Source of the DNA: Candidatus Poribacteria bacterium
GTDB lineage: Bacteria; Poribacteria; WGA-4E; WGA-3G
Direction: 5' to 3'
Length of the DNA: 64,000 nt
Assembly (NCBI GenBank): GCA_022821495.1
Contig: JAJEDN010000072.1
Span: forward strand, 1 to 64,000
Of this stretch, positions 33,679 through 43,180 are shown piece after piece (positions within the stretch are counted from its first letter, which is position 1; the number at the start of each line of letters is the position of its first letter). Position numbers and translations under genes: made by a program. The notes beneath the pieces were generated by a model that was given only the letters and a program-made list of their open reading frames with translations, ran no database searches and was not told the DNA's origin.

Positions 33679-34641
33679 ATGAACCGCACAACACCGAAAG
33701 TTGCCGTTGTGGGCAGCCTGAATATCGACCTCGTCTGCCACGCATCTCGGAGACCCGATAAAGGCGAAACACTCATCGGCGATGCCTTTGACATTTTCAC
33801 AGGCGGGAAAGGATTCAATCAGGCAACCGCCGCCGCGCGGTTAGGTGCCGAAGTTACGCTTGTCGGAAGTGTCGGTGCAGACCCTTTTGGAGAAATACTA
33901 CTCGCCGCAATAGAAAATGAACATATCAACAGCAAGTTTATCACAAAACGTACAGACATCGGGACAGGTGTAGCAACGATTATCATCGAACCAGATGGCG
34001 ACAATAGCATCATCGTTGTGCCACGCGCAAACATGGCACTCACGACAGCAGACATAGACGCTGCCGCGCATTATATTGCAGACGCGGACGTACTCCTCTT
34101 ACAACTTGAAACACCGATTGCAACATCCGAACACGCCGCAGCGATCGCCAAGAGACACAATACAACAGTGGTCCTAAATCCCGCACCTGCGCAACCATTG
34201 CCGGATAGTCTTTTGGGGTTTGTCGATATTCTCACGCCGAACCGATCCGAAACAGAATTGCTGTCGGGAATGAAGGTTAGCGGTCATGAAGCGGCACGTC
34301 GCGCAGCAGAAGTGCTACGCGATCGAATGGTGGATACTGACAACACCGCTGTCGTGCTAACCCTCGGCGAACAAGGTGCTTTAATGTTGACAGCGACGAC
34401 ATCCGAACATGTCCCTGCCCGCTCTGTTGAACCTATAGATACCACAGGTGCAGGGGACGCATTTTGTGGCGCGCTCGCAACTGCCTTAGCGAGCGGTGAA
34501 ACTTTATATTCGGCAGTTGCGTTTGCAAATGCGGCAGGCGGAGCGGCGACCACTGTCGTCGGCGCGACTCCTTCAATGCCGACACGCGCGAAAATTGAAC
34601 GTCTATTGGAATCCGGCAACTATAGTAAAACTTACAATTAA
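33679..34641 (+). CDS. rbsK: Ribokinase
   Basis: PfkB-family sugar kinase, 320 residues, phosphorylating ribose (or another sugar) at the terminal hydroxyl with ATP. N-terminal VVGSLNIDLV and GGKGFNQA (sugar site), LVGSVGADPFGE, and the C-terminal DTTGAGDAFCGALA motif with the catalytic Asp are all present. GTG 33676 is one codon earlier, but ATG 33679 sits 8 nt from AAGGAT. It is a stand-alone gene with its own promoter; no ribose transporter is adjacent. Specificity for ribose is inferred from the family resemblance. Confidence 0.88.
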   Translation: MNRTTPKVAVVGSLNIDLVCHASRRPDKGETLIGDAFDIFTGGKGFNQATAAARLGAEVTLVGSVGADPFGEILLAAIENEHINSKFITKRTDIGTGVATIIIEPDGDNSIIVVPRANMALTTADIDAAAHYIADADVLLLQLETPIATSEHAAAIAKRHNTTVVLNPAPAQPLPDSLLGFVDILTPNRSETELLSGMKVSGHEAARRAAEVLRDRMVDTDNTAVVLTLGEQGALMLTATTSEHVPARSVEPIDTTGAGDAFCGALATALASGETLYSAVAFANAAGGAATTVVGATPSMPTRAKIERLLESGNYSKTYN

Positions 34642-34658
34642 TGACACATCTATGGAAA

Positions 34659-34677
34659 GCGGGGTTACAAACCCCGC
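34659..34677. repeat. GC-rich palindrome (GCGGGGTT-ACA-AACCCCGC)
   Basis: Perfect 8-bp stem with 3-nt loop, 18 bp after rbsK, followed by CTGCAGTGG. It could terminate the rbsK transcript. It resembles other palindromes at 38973, 48451 and 52341 in this window and so is likely a repetitive extragenic element. Confidence 0.5.
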
Positions 34678-34788
34678 CTGCAGTGGAGGGGTCTGTTATT
34701 TTCTTAAGTGTCGGTTTATTTTTTCGTTTTACTATAAAAAAACAGAATAGAAGAATCACATTGGACAATCCACCAAAGGAAAAATAAA

Positions 34789-37700
34789 ATGAAAAAAGTA
34801 GTGCTAAATCCCATATTGATCGTGCTAACCATGGGTTTAATATTCAATACGTCTTTCTTACGAATCGAAGCAGCAGAAAAATGGGAAACAAACATCAGGA
34901 AAGACTTCACAAAGGTCCTGCGAGAAAAGAAAAAGCCTGCTGAGAAACACCGCGAATTTATCCTCAAGTGGCAGAAGCAAGGACGACTCTCCACACTCCT
35001 AACGCTTTATGAAACAGCAAAAGATAATTCCGAGAGACAACAGTCCGCCTCTCGAGCAATGAACGCCGCATTTTACTACGGCATAGGATACGTACACGCC
35101 CTTGAGGCTACGAAATCCGGTGAAACGTTTGATACAGCCATCACCTACCTACAACACGCCCTTGAAATCGAACCGGACCAGTTCTGGGCGCATTTCAATC
35201 TCGGCGGAATTCATCAACAACAAGGCAAAGATGAATTGGCACTTTCGGAATTTGAGGCTTGCGCCCGCTTAAATCCGAACTACTACCCAGTTTACTATCG
35301 CATCGGCGAGATTCACTTAAAACAGCAAAGTTACACAGAGGCACTTCAAGCCTTTCACACTGCGCGAGAGTTAAACCGGAAATGGGAATACCCGCAATAC
35401 GGCATCGGTCTCGTCTATTTCGCACAAGGTGAGATGGACCGTGCTCGCGAAACGTTTGAAAATATTACCCATCAAAAGAAAAAGTTCGCACCGGCTTACA
35501 TCAAACTCGGGCAAGTCCTCGCTACACAAGGATTTTTCGACGACGCATTAGCAGAATACGCCAAAGCTGCACAACATCAACCCTACGCCGCACAAGACCT
35601 TTACGAACTCGCCGTTATCTTCAATGAAAAAGGCAATACGGATGGCGCGACTCAGCTCTATCAACGCACAATTGAGAACGAGCCAACCCATGCACAATCC
35701 CATTTCGCACTCGGAGAAATCTTCTACACCAGCGACAATACCGAGGCAGCACTACACCATTACCAACAAGCACTGTCCGTCATGCCGAGTCTTAAGGACA
35801 CTTTCTATGAACCGCTGGAACCTTACTTTGCAGGGTTAATGACACCGGATCAAGCAATGCCAATGATAGAGAAAGCGATGTTCGTCCTTCCCGACGATCC
35901 GCGTTCCTCCTTTTATGCAGGCATGATTGAAGCCGATGCAGGCAACACCGAAAACGCCATCCAACATTACGAGAAAACGATTGAAATCATTGAAGCGGAC
36001 ACACAAGGGCGTAGCTTGCAAGCCCATATTGAAAGTCTGCAAATTGAACTCCCCTTAGGCAATTTCATTGATACTTATTTTAAACTCGGTGAACTCCACC
36101 ACCAACAAGGTGATATAGACACAGCAGTAGGTTACTTTAAACGCGCACTGGAACTGAATCCAGAGTTAGCGGACAGATTCATTGTGCAGGGACAGCGTGC
36201 TTTCGATGAAGAAAACTATCAGGATGCCATCGAGCCTCTAAATATCCACCTTCTGCTATTTCCTGAAGATGTAAGCGCCACCTATCTTCTTGGGCAAAGC
36301 TACGAAGCAACCGGCAACACAGACAGCGCGATTACCTTTTACGAACGCACCCTGACGTTAGACCCACAACGACCCGATGTGCTTTTCAAAATGGTTCACA
36401 TCTACCGTGGACGCGAGGCGCATCAGCAAGCCGTTGATACCCTAAAGCGACTGATTGAGATTGCGCCTGAAACCACTGAAGCACACTATCTATTGGCACT
36501 GTCTTATCTTTCGCTACAACAGCCCAACGATGCGCTACCAGCATTCCTCGAAACTATTCGGTTAAGTCCTGACGATGTCGCAGCGCATTATCACGCAGCG
36601 ATCCTATTTGAACAGAAAGGCGAGATAGACAACGCCATCCTGCATTACGAGAAAACAATCTCCCTTGATACAACCCTGCTTGAAAACGACATCGGACGTA
36701 GCCTACAAACCCCGATGCAAGGGGTCAAGGCAACAGAAGTCGAACCCTTTTTCCGTCTCGGTGCAATCTACCGCCAACGCAACGATGAAGATAATATTAT
36801 CCGCGTCTATCAACCCGCATTAGAGGTTGAACCTGAGCATCCTGAACTCCATCACCTTCTTGCCGTTATCTTTGAAAGGCGCAGCTTGCAAGCCGAGATA
36901 GAAAATAAACGGGATGAACGTGAGAACGCAATTCGCTACTACGGGTTGGCAAATCATTACAATCCGGACAACTTCGATTGGCACTATAGTTACGCGCGGC
37001 TGCTCGATCGGCACGCTGAAACGCTCGGTGATGATTATCATAAACATGCGGAAACGGCTGTTAAGGAATACACGGCAACGATTGCTCTGAATCCAGACTA
37101 TGTGGATGCCTACTTCTATCGCGGAATGCTCACGCTTCGCTATAGGCAAATTGGTAAAACACTTTATCGCTACAGCCAAATTTTAGAGGATTTCAAACAG
37201 GTGGCTGAACTCCAACCCAGAAACCGCGAGGCAAACTACCAAATTGGTGTCCTTTATCTCGAAATTGACCGGCATCAACTTGCAAAAGAAGCCTTTAAAA
37301 GTATGCTCCCTTATGCCCCTAAATATAGAGGCATCCATCTACACCTCGGAAAAATCGCAGAATGGGAACAGGCATGGAAGGAGGCAATCAAACACTATGA
37401 AGCAGAGGTCGCACTGATTCAACAACCGCTTGAAAAAGACGACGACATTGCTGCCAACACCTATCAACGCCTCGGAGACCTTTACTACGCGCATGCTTTG
37501 GATTACAATGCTGCGAAAGAGACCTTAGAAAAGGCGATTGCCTTAGATGACACGCACGTACCGACGCTACTCAGTTACGCGAATAATCTCTTCAGTATGG
37601 ATTTACTCGGTGCAGCTGCGGAGCAGTTTGAACGCGTGATACAACTGGAGCCAAGTAACCTGACTGCGAACTACAACCTCGCGTTGATGTACGAATACAC

Positions 37701-37800
37701 GGAAAAACGCGAGCAGGCGAAAGCACAATGGCAACGTTTCCTTGAACTCAATCCACCCGAACAGTGGAAAATTGAGGCAGAAGAACATCTGCGCCAGTAG
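34789..37800 (+). CDS. Large secreted TPR-repeat protein
   Basis: 1003 residues. N-terminal signal-like segment (LNPILIVLTMGLIFNTSF) followed by many tetratricopeptide repeats, probably 15-20, recognisable by AHFNLGGIHQQQGKDELALSEF, AHFALGEIFYTSDNTEAALHHY and FKLGELHHQQGDIDTAVGYF. TPRs form a superhelical scaffold for protein-protein contacts; this one is likely exported. The second half contains longer spacers. The next gene (birA) follows by 5 bp and may be co-transcribed. Partner proteins are unknown. Confidence 0.85.
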   Translation: MKKVVLNPILIVLTMGLIFNTSFLRIEAAEKWETNIRKDFTKVLREKKKPAEKHREFILKWQKQGRLSTLLTLYETAKDNSERQQSASRAMNAAFYYGIGYVHALEATKSGETFDTAITYLQHALEIEPDQFWAHFNLGGIHQQQGKDELALSEFEACARLNPNYYPVYYRIGEIHLKQQSYTEALQAFHTARELNRKWEYPQYGIGLVYFAQGEMDRARETFENITHQKKKFAPAYIKLGQVLATQGFFDDALAEYAKAAQHQPYAAQDLYELAVIFNEKGNTDGATQLYQRTIENEPTHAQSHFALGEIFYTSDNTEAALHHYQQALSVMPSLKDTFYEPLEPYFAGLMTPDQAMPMIEKAMFVLPDDPRSSFYAGMIEADAGNTENAIQHYEKTIEIIEADTQGRSLQAHIESLQIELPLGNFIDTYFKLGELHHQQGDIDTAVGYFKRALELNPELADRFIVQGQRAFDEENYQDAIEPLNIHLLLFPEDVSATYLLGQSYEATGNTDSAITFYERTLTLDPQRPDVLFKMVHIYRGREAHQQAVDTLKRLIEIAPETTEAHYLLALSYLSLQQPNDALPAFLETIRLSPDDVAAHYHAAILFEQKGEIDNAILHYEKTISLDTTLLENDIGRSLQTPMQGVKATEVEPFFRLGAIYRQRNDEDNIIRVYQPALEVEPEHPELHHLLAVIFERRSLQAEIENKRDERENAIRYYGLANHYNPDNFDWHYSYARLLDRHAETLGDDYHKHAETAVKEYTATIALNPDYVDAYFYRGMLTLRYRQIGKTLYRYSQILEDFKQVAELQPRNREANYQIGVLYLEIDRHQLAKEAFKSMLPYAPKYRGIHLHLGKIAEWEQAWKEAIKHYEAEVALIQQPLEKDDDIAANTYQRLGDLYYAHALDYNAAKETLEKAIALDDTHVPTLLSYANNLFSMDLLGAAAEQFERVIQLEPSNLTANYNLALMYEYTEKREQAKAQWQRFLELNPPEQWKIEAEEHLRQ

Positions 37801-37805
37801 CACCT

Positions 37806-38474
37806 ATGGATTTTAAGGACTTCGGAGCGACACTTCAGACCTCATTCATTGGACACCAGATTGAGCATCATACGCAAGTCGCCTCCACCAATGATATTGC
37901 GATTGCGCGTGGGAAGACAGGCGCGGCGGAGGGAACGCTCATAATTGCGGAACACCAAACCGCAGGTCGTGGAAGATACGGCAGAAAGTGGGAAGCACCA
38001 CCGGGCAAGTGTCTCCTCGTGTCAGTCGTGCTTAGGCATCGGTTGCTCAGCGATCAAGTCCCACTCCCTAATTTCATCGGCGCAATCGCAATCACACGGG
38101 CAATTCAAAGAACATACAAACTTGACGCGCGGATTAAGCCCCCCAACGATGTCCGCATCAAAAAAAGGAAAGTGGCAGGTGTTCTAACAGAATTCGCCTA
38201 CGACGCACAGCAGCACCCGTTTTTTGTTTTAGGTTTCGGCGTGAATGTCAATATCGTATTAGAAGATTTTCCGCCTGAATTGCGTGAGACAGCAACCTCT
38301 GTGCGTATTGCGCGCGGGCATTCTGAAAATCAGAACACTGAGGTCTGTCGTGCCTCACTATTAGAAGCAATCCTCTGTCAGTTAGAAGATATCTACCTGC
38401 AGCTGAAAGCAGGTGAAATAGACTTAATCATGAATCAGTTCAAAGAATTGCGAGAAAATGAAGGTAGTTATTAG
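37806..38474 (+). CDS. birA: Biotin-[acetyl-CoA carboxylase] ligase
   Basis: 222 residues. It attaches biotin to the carrier lysine of acetyl-CoA carboxylase via biotinyl-AMP. The ATP/biotin loop GRGRYGRKWEAPPG near residue 54 and KPPNDVRIKKRKVAGVLTE with the catalytic lysine (KVAGVLTE) are typical. No N-terminal helix-turn-helix, so it is a group I enzyme that does not regulate transcription. Its last 17 bp overlap the DUF523 gene. Confidence 0.9.
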   Translation: MDFKDFGATLQTSFIGHQIEHHTQVASTNDIAIARGKTGAAEGTLIIAEHQTAGRGRYGRKWEAPPGKCLLVSVVLRHRLLSDQVPLPNFIGAIAITRAIQRTYKLDARIKPPNDVRIKKRKVAGVLTEFAYDAQQHPFFVLGFGVNVNIVLEDFPPELRETATSVRIARGHSENQNTEVCRASLLEAILCQLEDIYLQLKAGEIDLIMNQFKELRENEGSY

Positions 38475-38895
38475 TGCCTGTCTCCTCGGTGTCCGCTGCC
38501 GATACGACGGTGGCGACAGCCGAAATGAAACAGCAATAAAACAGTCAGAAACGGTCAAACTGATCCCTGTCTGCCCAGAAGAGGCTGGTGGGTTGTCAAC
38601 GCCGCGCCCACCCGCAGAAATAGTCGGAGGCGATGGCAGCGATGTTTTGGATGGCAAAGCGAAAGTCATGACCGTTGACGGCACAGATGTAACTGAAGCC
38701 TATTTGAAGGGCGCACATCACGCCTTACAGGTCGCACAATTGCACGGGGCAACGCAAATGATTCTTAAAGCAAGGAGTCCGTCCTGTGGGTGTGGAGACA
38801 TCTACGATGGCACTTTTTCAGGCACACTCATGTCCGGTGACGGTGTGACCACCGCGCTCCTCAAACGGCACGGCATCACTATCACTTCCTTGTAG
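38458..38895 (+). CDS. DUF523 family protein
   Basis: 145 residues, cysteine-containing cytosolic protein. The family signature is clear: VVISACLLGVRCRYDG, LIPVCPEEAGGLSTPRPPAEI, VTEAYLKGAHHAL, LKARSPSCGCGDIYDG. The Cys clusters (SACLLG, VCPE, SPSCGCG) suggest redox or metal binding, but no reaction is established. It overlaps birA, the start being within the birA stop region. Confidence 0.9.
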   Translation: MKVVISACLLGVRCRYDGGDSRNETAIKQSETVKLIPVCPEEAGGLSTPRPPAEIVGGDGSDVLDGKAKVMTVDGTDVTEAYLKGAHHALQVAQLHGATQMILKARSPSCGCGDIYDGTFSGTLMSGDGVTTALLKRHGITITSL

Positions 38896-38927
38896 TTCCC
38901 ACGGATAGGTTTACTACATCCTAAGAG

Positions 38928-39019
38928 TAGGACTTACGCAATTTTCCCATGAGACTCCACATATTATGCGCTGCAGGCGAGGTTTCAAACCTCACCTGCG
39001 GGGGTTTGCGTAAATCCTA
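38928..39019. repeat. Small element bounded by TAGGACTTACGCAA inverted repeats
   Basis: TAGGACTTACGCAA at 38928-38941 and TTGCGTAAATCCTA at 39006-39019 are inverted repeats with 13 of 14 matches, enclosing about 64 bp. Inside is a 27-bp near-palindrome GCAGGCGAGGTTT-C-AAACCTCACCTGC. A second element with the same ends lies at 48266-48384, so this may be a miniature inverted-repeat transposable element. No transposase was seen. Confidence 0.6.
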
Positions 39020-39790
39020 AGAGATTAAACTTTGAACCTGTTTTCCAATATCAGGACTTCGCATCAAGGACTCACCGACAAGCATCGCATGGATACCAGC
39101 TTCCTGCAGCTTCACGACATCTTCACGCGAATAGATACCGCTTTCACTCACGACAACCTTATCCGCCGGGATAGTTTCACGTAACGCAAATGTTGTGGCA
39201 AGGTCCGTGTGAAATGTCCGCAAATCACGGTTATTGATACCGATAATCTGGGCATCCACATCCAATGCAACCGCCAATTCCTCACGTGTATGCACCTCCA
39301 CGAGACACGCCAACGATAATGACGCTGCGACCCCCATGAATGTTTGCAACTGCGATGCGGTCAACGCAGCAACGATCAGTAAAACTGCATCTGCTCCAGC
39401 GACGCGCGCTTGGTAGATATGATATGGATCTATTGTGAAATCTTTTCTTAGCAACGGCACGTCAACAGCCGCACGGATTGCGCGCAGATAGTCGAGTTCA
39501 CCCGCGAAAAAATGTCTATCTGTGAGCACAGAAATAGCAGCAGCTCCGTTTTCAACGTAGGTTTCAGCAATAGACACCGGATGGAAATCTTCTCGGATAA
39601 TACCTTTACTGGGCGACTTCTTCTTCACCTCTGCGATAAGTTTGACTGTACCGCTCCCTGTGATAGCACCCCGAAAATCCCGAGTTGGCGGCAGATTCGT
39701 AACCGCCGCTTCCAATTTGGCAATCGGTACCTGCTTCTGTTCTGCTGCAAGTTCCTTCTGTTTATGGGCAATAATAGTGTCTAATATCAA
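39017..39790 (-). CDS. trpC: Indole-3-glycerol phosphate synthase
   Basis: 257 residues. It closes the indole ring in tryptophan synthesis (CdRP to indole-3-glycerol phosphate). Conserved TIM-barrel segments are present: LIAEVKKKSPSKG, AAAISVLTDRHFFAG, VPLLRKDFTIDPYHIYQAR, VEVHTREEL, IGINNRDLRTF and VSESGIYS. It lies 25 bp after trpD on the same strand, with which it is co-transcribed. No other trp genes are in the window. Confidence 0.95.
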   Translation of the reverse strand: MILDTIIAHKQKELAAEQKQVPIAKLEAAVTNLPPTRDFRGAITGSGTVKLIAEVKKKSPSKGIIREDFHPVSIAETYVENGAAAISVLTDRHFFAGELDYLRAIRAAVDVPLLRKDFTIDPYHIYQARVAGADAVLLIVAALTASQLQTFMGVAASLSLACLVEVHTREELAVALDVDAQIIGINNRDLRTFHTDLATTFALRETIPADKVVVSESGIYSREDVVKLQEAGIHAMLVGESLMRSPDIGKQVQSLIS

Positions 39791-39815
39791 TCCGTCAACC
39801 TCTTTATATAAAGGG

Positions 39816-40826
39816 TTAATTGTTTGAGACTGTCTTCAGTCCTTCTAACTTCGCGAGTGCCGCGCCTGAGTCAATAGATGCGTTTGCAAGTTCAATCCCT
39901 GCATCAAGGCTATCCGCTTCCCCGCCAGCAACAATCGCTGCACCGGCATTCAATACAACAATATCGCGTTTAGGTCCCTTTTCACCGTTCAGGATATTGA
40001 CTGTAATCTCAGCATTCTCTTCGGGGCTACCGCCCAAGAGTGAAGCAGGTTCCGCCTTCGGGACTCCGAATGTCGTTGCATCAAGCATGTAAGTTCTGAC
40101 AGCACCGTTTCGCAGTTCCGAGACGCGCGTAGCGGTCGTCGTTGTGATCTCATCCAAACCGTCATCGCCGTGTACAACAAAGGCGTGTTTGCATCCAAGG
40201 TTGTTTAAAACATTAGCGTGCGTCTCAGTGAGTTCCGCCGCATAAACCCCAAGCACCTGTGCCTGCGCGCCAGCCGGATTTGTCAGCGGCCCCAAGGCAT
40301 TGAAAATCGTTCGGATACCGATTTCTCGGCGCGGTCCGATAGCATACTTCATCGCACCATGCAGTGCCGGGGCAAATAGAAAACCGATACCGATTTCGTC
40401 GATGCAGTGCCCAACATGTTCAGGATTAATCTCAATATTTACACCTAATGCCATCAGGACATTCGCGCTGCCACTCTGCCGCGTTACGCCCCTGTTCCCA
40501 TGCTTCGCGACCGGCACACCTGCCCCCGCAACGACAAAAGCGGAAGTCGTCGAGATATTAAACAGACTCAACCCCGTGCCACCTGTACTACACGTGTCAA
40601 CAACCAAGGAATGTTTTGTCGGAACTGGCGTAGCTTTGTCCCGCATGACGCGCGCCGCACCCGTAATCTCTTCGATTGTCTCACCTTTAAGCCGCAGCGC
40701 AGTAAGAAAACAGGCGATCTGTGCATCTGTCGTCTCACCTTCCATGATCTCGTTCATAGTATCAACCATCTCTACTTCGGTTAGGTCATCTCCTGCCATA
40801 ACCTGCTGAATCGCTTCACGAATCAT
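39816..40826 (-). CDS. trpD: Anthranilate phosphoribosyltransferase
   Basis: 336 residues. Transfers phosphoribosyl from PRPP to anthranilate. Motif DTCSTGGTGLSLFNIST replaces the usual GTGGD; KHGNRGVTRQSGSANVL and GPLTNPAG segments are conserved. AGGAG before the ATG. Next gene on the strand is trpC, so this is a trpDC unit. Confidence 0.93.
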   Translation of the reverse strand: MIREAIQQVMAGDDLTEVEMVDTMNEIMEGETTDAQIACFLTALRLKGETIEEITGAARVMRDKATPVPTKHSLVVDTCSTGGTGLSLFNISTTSAFVVAGAGVPVAKHGNRGVTRQSGSANVLMALGVNIEINPEHVGHCIDEIGIGFLFAPALHGAMKYAIGPRREIGIRTIFNALGPLTNPAGAQAQVLGVYAAELTETHANVLNNLGCKHAFVVHGDDGLDEITTTTATRVSELRNGAVRTYMLDATTFGVPKAEPASLLGGSPEENAEITVNILNGEKGPKRDIVVLNAGAAIVAGGEADSLDAGIELANASIDSGAALAKLEGLKTVSNN

Positions 40827-40936
40827 TCAATTTCTCCTATGAATGGCTATCAGCAGTCAGTGCTTGGCTATCAGTTAATATCTTGTGGCATTCAATTTCT
40901 TCTGGCATCCACAAAAACCTTGATACCCTAACAAAG

Positions 40937-40971
40937 TAACTGATAACCGATAACTGATAACTGATAACTAT
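40937..40971. repeat. Heptamer array TAACTGA
   Basis: Five tandem 7-bp units, TAACTGA, TAACCGA, TAACTGA, TAACTGA and TAACTAT, lie between trpD and a membrane protein gene. The unit is the reverse complement of AGTTATC-type units elsewhere in the window. Confidence 0.75.
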
Positions 40972-42947
40972 TAAAATAAAAACCGGTACATCGGTTGGTT
41001 CGTCGTAATCCCTATAATGCTCCATACGCTGCCGATAATGAATTCGCCTAAGATGAGACCAAGAAAGAACGGAATAAGCTTTCGGTGTGCACTCACACCA
41101 CCGTGCCGAAGAATAATCCACTTAATAACAGAACTCACTAAGATCGAGAACCAAAACACATTCATTGACCAACTGCTCGATATTGCAAACCCAGCAGGGT
41201 GAAAGGGCCACCAAAAAAGTCGCATCCGCATTATCATTAAGAAACCGGTGATTAAAAAGCCGATACACATCGCAACGATCGCTGGCACATCCGGCGCTCT
41301 CGGTGAAGTCAGCCAACTTTGGAGACGGTTGAAAGGTCGCCCCGCGAACCAATCCCGCGCCCCCTCAATATAAGAGATATGATAAAATGCCCAGAAAGAC
41401 GCGAATGTCCCGATAACAATCGCAATACACATAGCGATTAATAATCGTCTATTGGAAATACCCGTCCGTTCCGCTAATTTAAATCCCTCCAAAATATGTG
41501 GCATCGGATGCCCGCGGTAAGCGCGATTGAAAAAGAAGAGATACGCCATTATCGTTAAATTGTGTGGACCCAACAGCCGCGTTCCAAAGATACGAGGCAT
41601 CATCTCATCCGGTCCAATAAAGTGCAGATCGTGCACCGGCGAACCGAGTTCCGCACGCATCCGGGTTACCGCAGTAGAGATGGCATAATAGATCCCAAAA
41701 AACACGAGGATCACCCAGACAGACATACCCGCTGTCTTACAGAACCCGAGAATAAAAATAAGACTTGCGAGAAGTCCTAACACCGTCACCCGATAGGACA
41801 TCGGTTCATCTGAGTCGTCAACGCGCGGGTCGTTCCTAAATAATTTACGTCCAACCTGTGCAAGATGCTTTCGCGTCGCCACAATTGCGATAACAAACAA
41901 ACCGAGATACGCCCCGAAAGACTGTTCATCCGTGAACGGGAAATTCGGCATACCCCGCACACCTAAGGCATCACCAAAGACACGCTCGACCTTCCAAAAA
42001 AGATAAAAAAACCAGCATGAAAACGACAAATCAAGCGGGATAAAAAAAGCGATGCCCACCGCGAACGGAAAGACAGCGATAGGTGTCCACCCCACAGCAC
42101 TCCACGGTTTCTGTGTAAAGAACGGACGCAAATCGTAGAGCCTGCCTCCCAAACTCGGCACACTCGGATAGAGATAGTGAAGTCCATTGAGGATGTCAAT
42201 AGCACCCGCAATCCCGAACCCAAGCCACATCATCTTGTTCGTTAACAAGTTCGCTCTACCACCACTTGTCAACTCAAGCGGCAACTGAATAATAGGATAA
42301 CTCAGCTTCTCGTGTTCCGTCCACTGTTTCCGAACGAGACTGTTGATACACACCATCAGGAATACCATCACACATAGGAAGCCGCCCCACGCAACCGTTG
42401 TCGTGAGCCAACCTTGGAGAATCTCCCATTGGTAAAAGGTTGTCTCACCGCGATAATATTCCGTTAAAAAAAGCCGCTCCTTGACAACCATCCAATCCGG
42501 GATATACCGATGGAACAGGTCAGCCCAGTCATTTTCTGGTGTCGCATACCAGAACGCATACGGAATCATCGGAATCAAAACGCGAAGTACATCGTGCCCC
42601 GCCAACGAAGAGGCGATCGCCAACATGACGTAAACCGTCAACAATTCGCCCTGTTGCATAGCGATCCCGGGAGCCACCCGTACCAAGATAAGATTAGCAC
42701 CGGTGATAACAAAAACGCAGAAAATGACGTTAAAATAGAGAGAAATAGTCGTCGGATACCCTTGCCCGGCAGAGTCCAAAATCCAGTACATGTTCGGAAT
42801 AATAAGGACCGTGCCGAGTAGGATCGCTCGCCATGACGCGCCAAACTTAGCAATTCGACTATTTTGTTCGGGAGGTTTTCTAAATCTATAAGGTTCTGAA
42901 GTCAATTCGCTCTTCAAACTACGTAGTGTTCTCTCCTTATCATACAT
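40971..42947 (-). CDS. DUF6785-like polytopic membrane protein
   Basis: 658 residues, about 14 predicted helices. I recall similar proteins of this size with DUF6785/DUF6784 annotation, common in Poribacteria and planctomycetes and remotely like oligopeptide transporters; conserved tracts here are SYPIIQLPLEL, WTEHEKLSY, AELGSPVHDLHFIGPDEMM and GHPMPHILEGFKLAERTG. Function is unknown; transport of an organic solute is likely from the fold. The start ATG at 42947 has no strong ribosome site, so it is uncertain. It stands alone. Confidence 0.75.
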   Translation of the reverse strand: MYDKERTLRSLKSELTSEPYRFRKPPEQNSRIAKFGASWRAILLGTVLIIPNMYWILDSAGQGYPTTISLYFNVIFCVFVITGANLILVRVAPGIAMQQGELLTVYVMLAIASSLAGHDVLRVLIPMIPYAFWYATPENDWADLFHRYIPDWMVVKERLFLTEYYRGETTFYQWEILQGWLTTTVAWGGFLCVMVFLMVCINSLVRKQWTEHEKLSYPIIQLPLELTSGGRANLLTNKMMWLGFGIAGAIDILNGLHYLYPSVPSLGGRLYDLRPFFTQKPWSAVGWTPIAVFPFAVGIAFFIPLDLSFSCWFFYLFWKVERVFGDALGVRGMPNFPFTDEQSFGAYLGLFVIAIVATRKHLAQVGRKLFRNDPRVDDSDEPMSYRVTVLGLLASLIFILGFCKTAGMSVWVILVFFGIYYAISTAVTRMRAELGSPVHDLHFIGPDEMMPRIFGTRLLGPHNLTIMAYLFFFNRAYRGHPMPHILEGFKLAERTGISNRRLLIAMCIAIVIGTFASFWAFYHISYIEGARDWFAGRPFNRLQSWLTSPRAPDVPAIVAMCIGFLITGFLMIMRMRLFWWPFHPAGFAISSSWSMNVFWFSILVSSVIKWIILRHGGVSAHRKLIPFFLGLILGEFIIGSVWSIIGITTNQPMYRFLF

Positions 42948-43180
42948 CTTTACGCGTTAAATTTTTTACCTCTGTTAAGGCACGAGTTGATAGTTAACAG
43001 ATTTAATCATTTTAAAAATTGATTTTTTTCGGCACATCTTATATAATGTATCGTATGATTAGAATCTCGGTTTGCAGATCGAGGTAACTTTTGACGAAGT
43101 TTGCAATGCCGAGGTCCCGCCCGCTACTGAGGCGGGGTAAACTTGCTGTCAAAAGCCAGCATATTATAAGGATCAACCCA

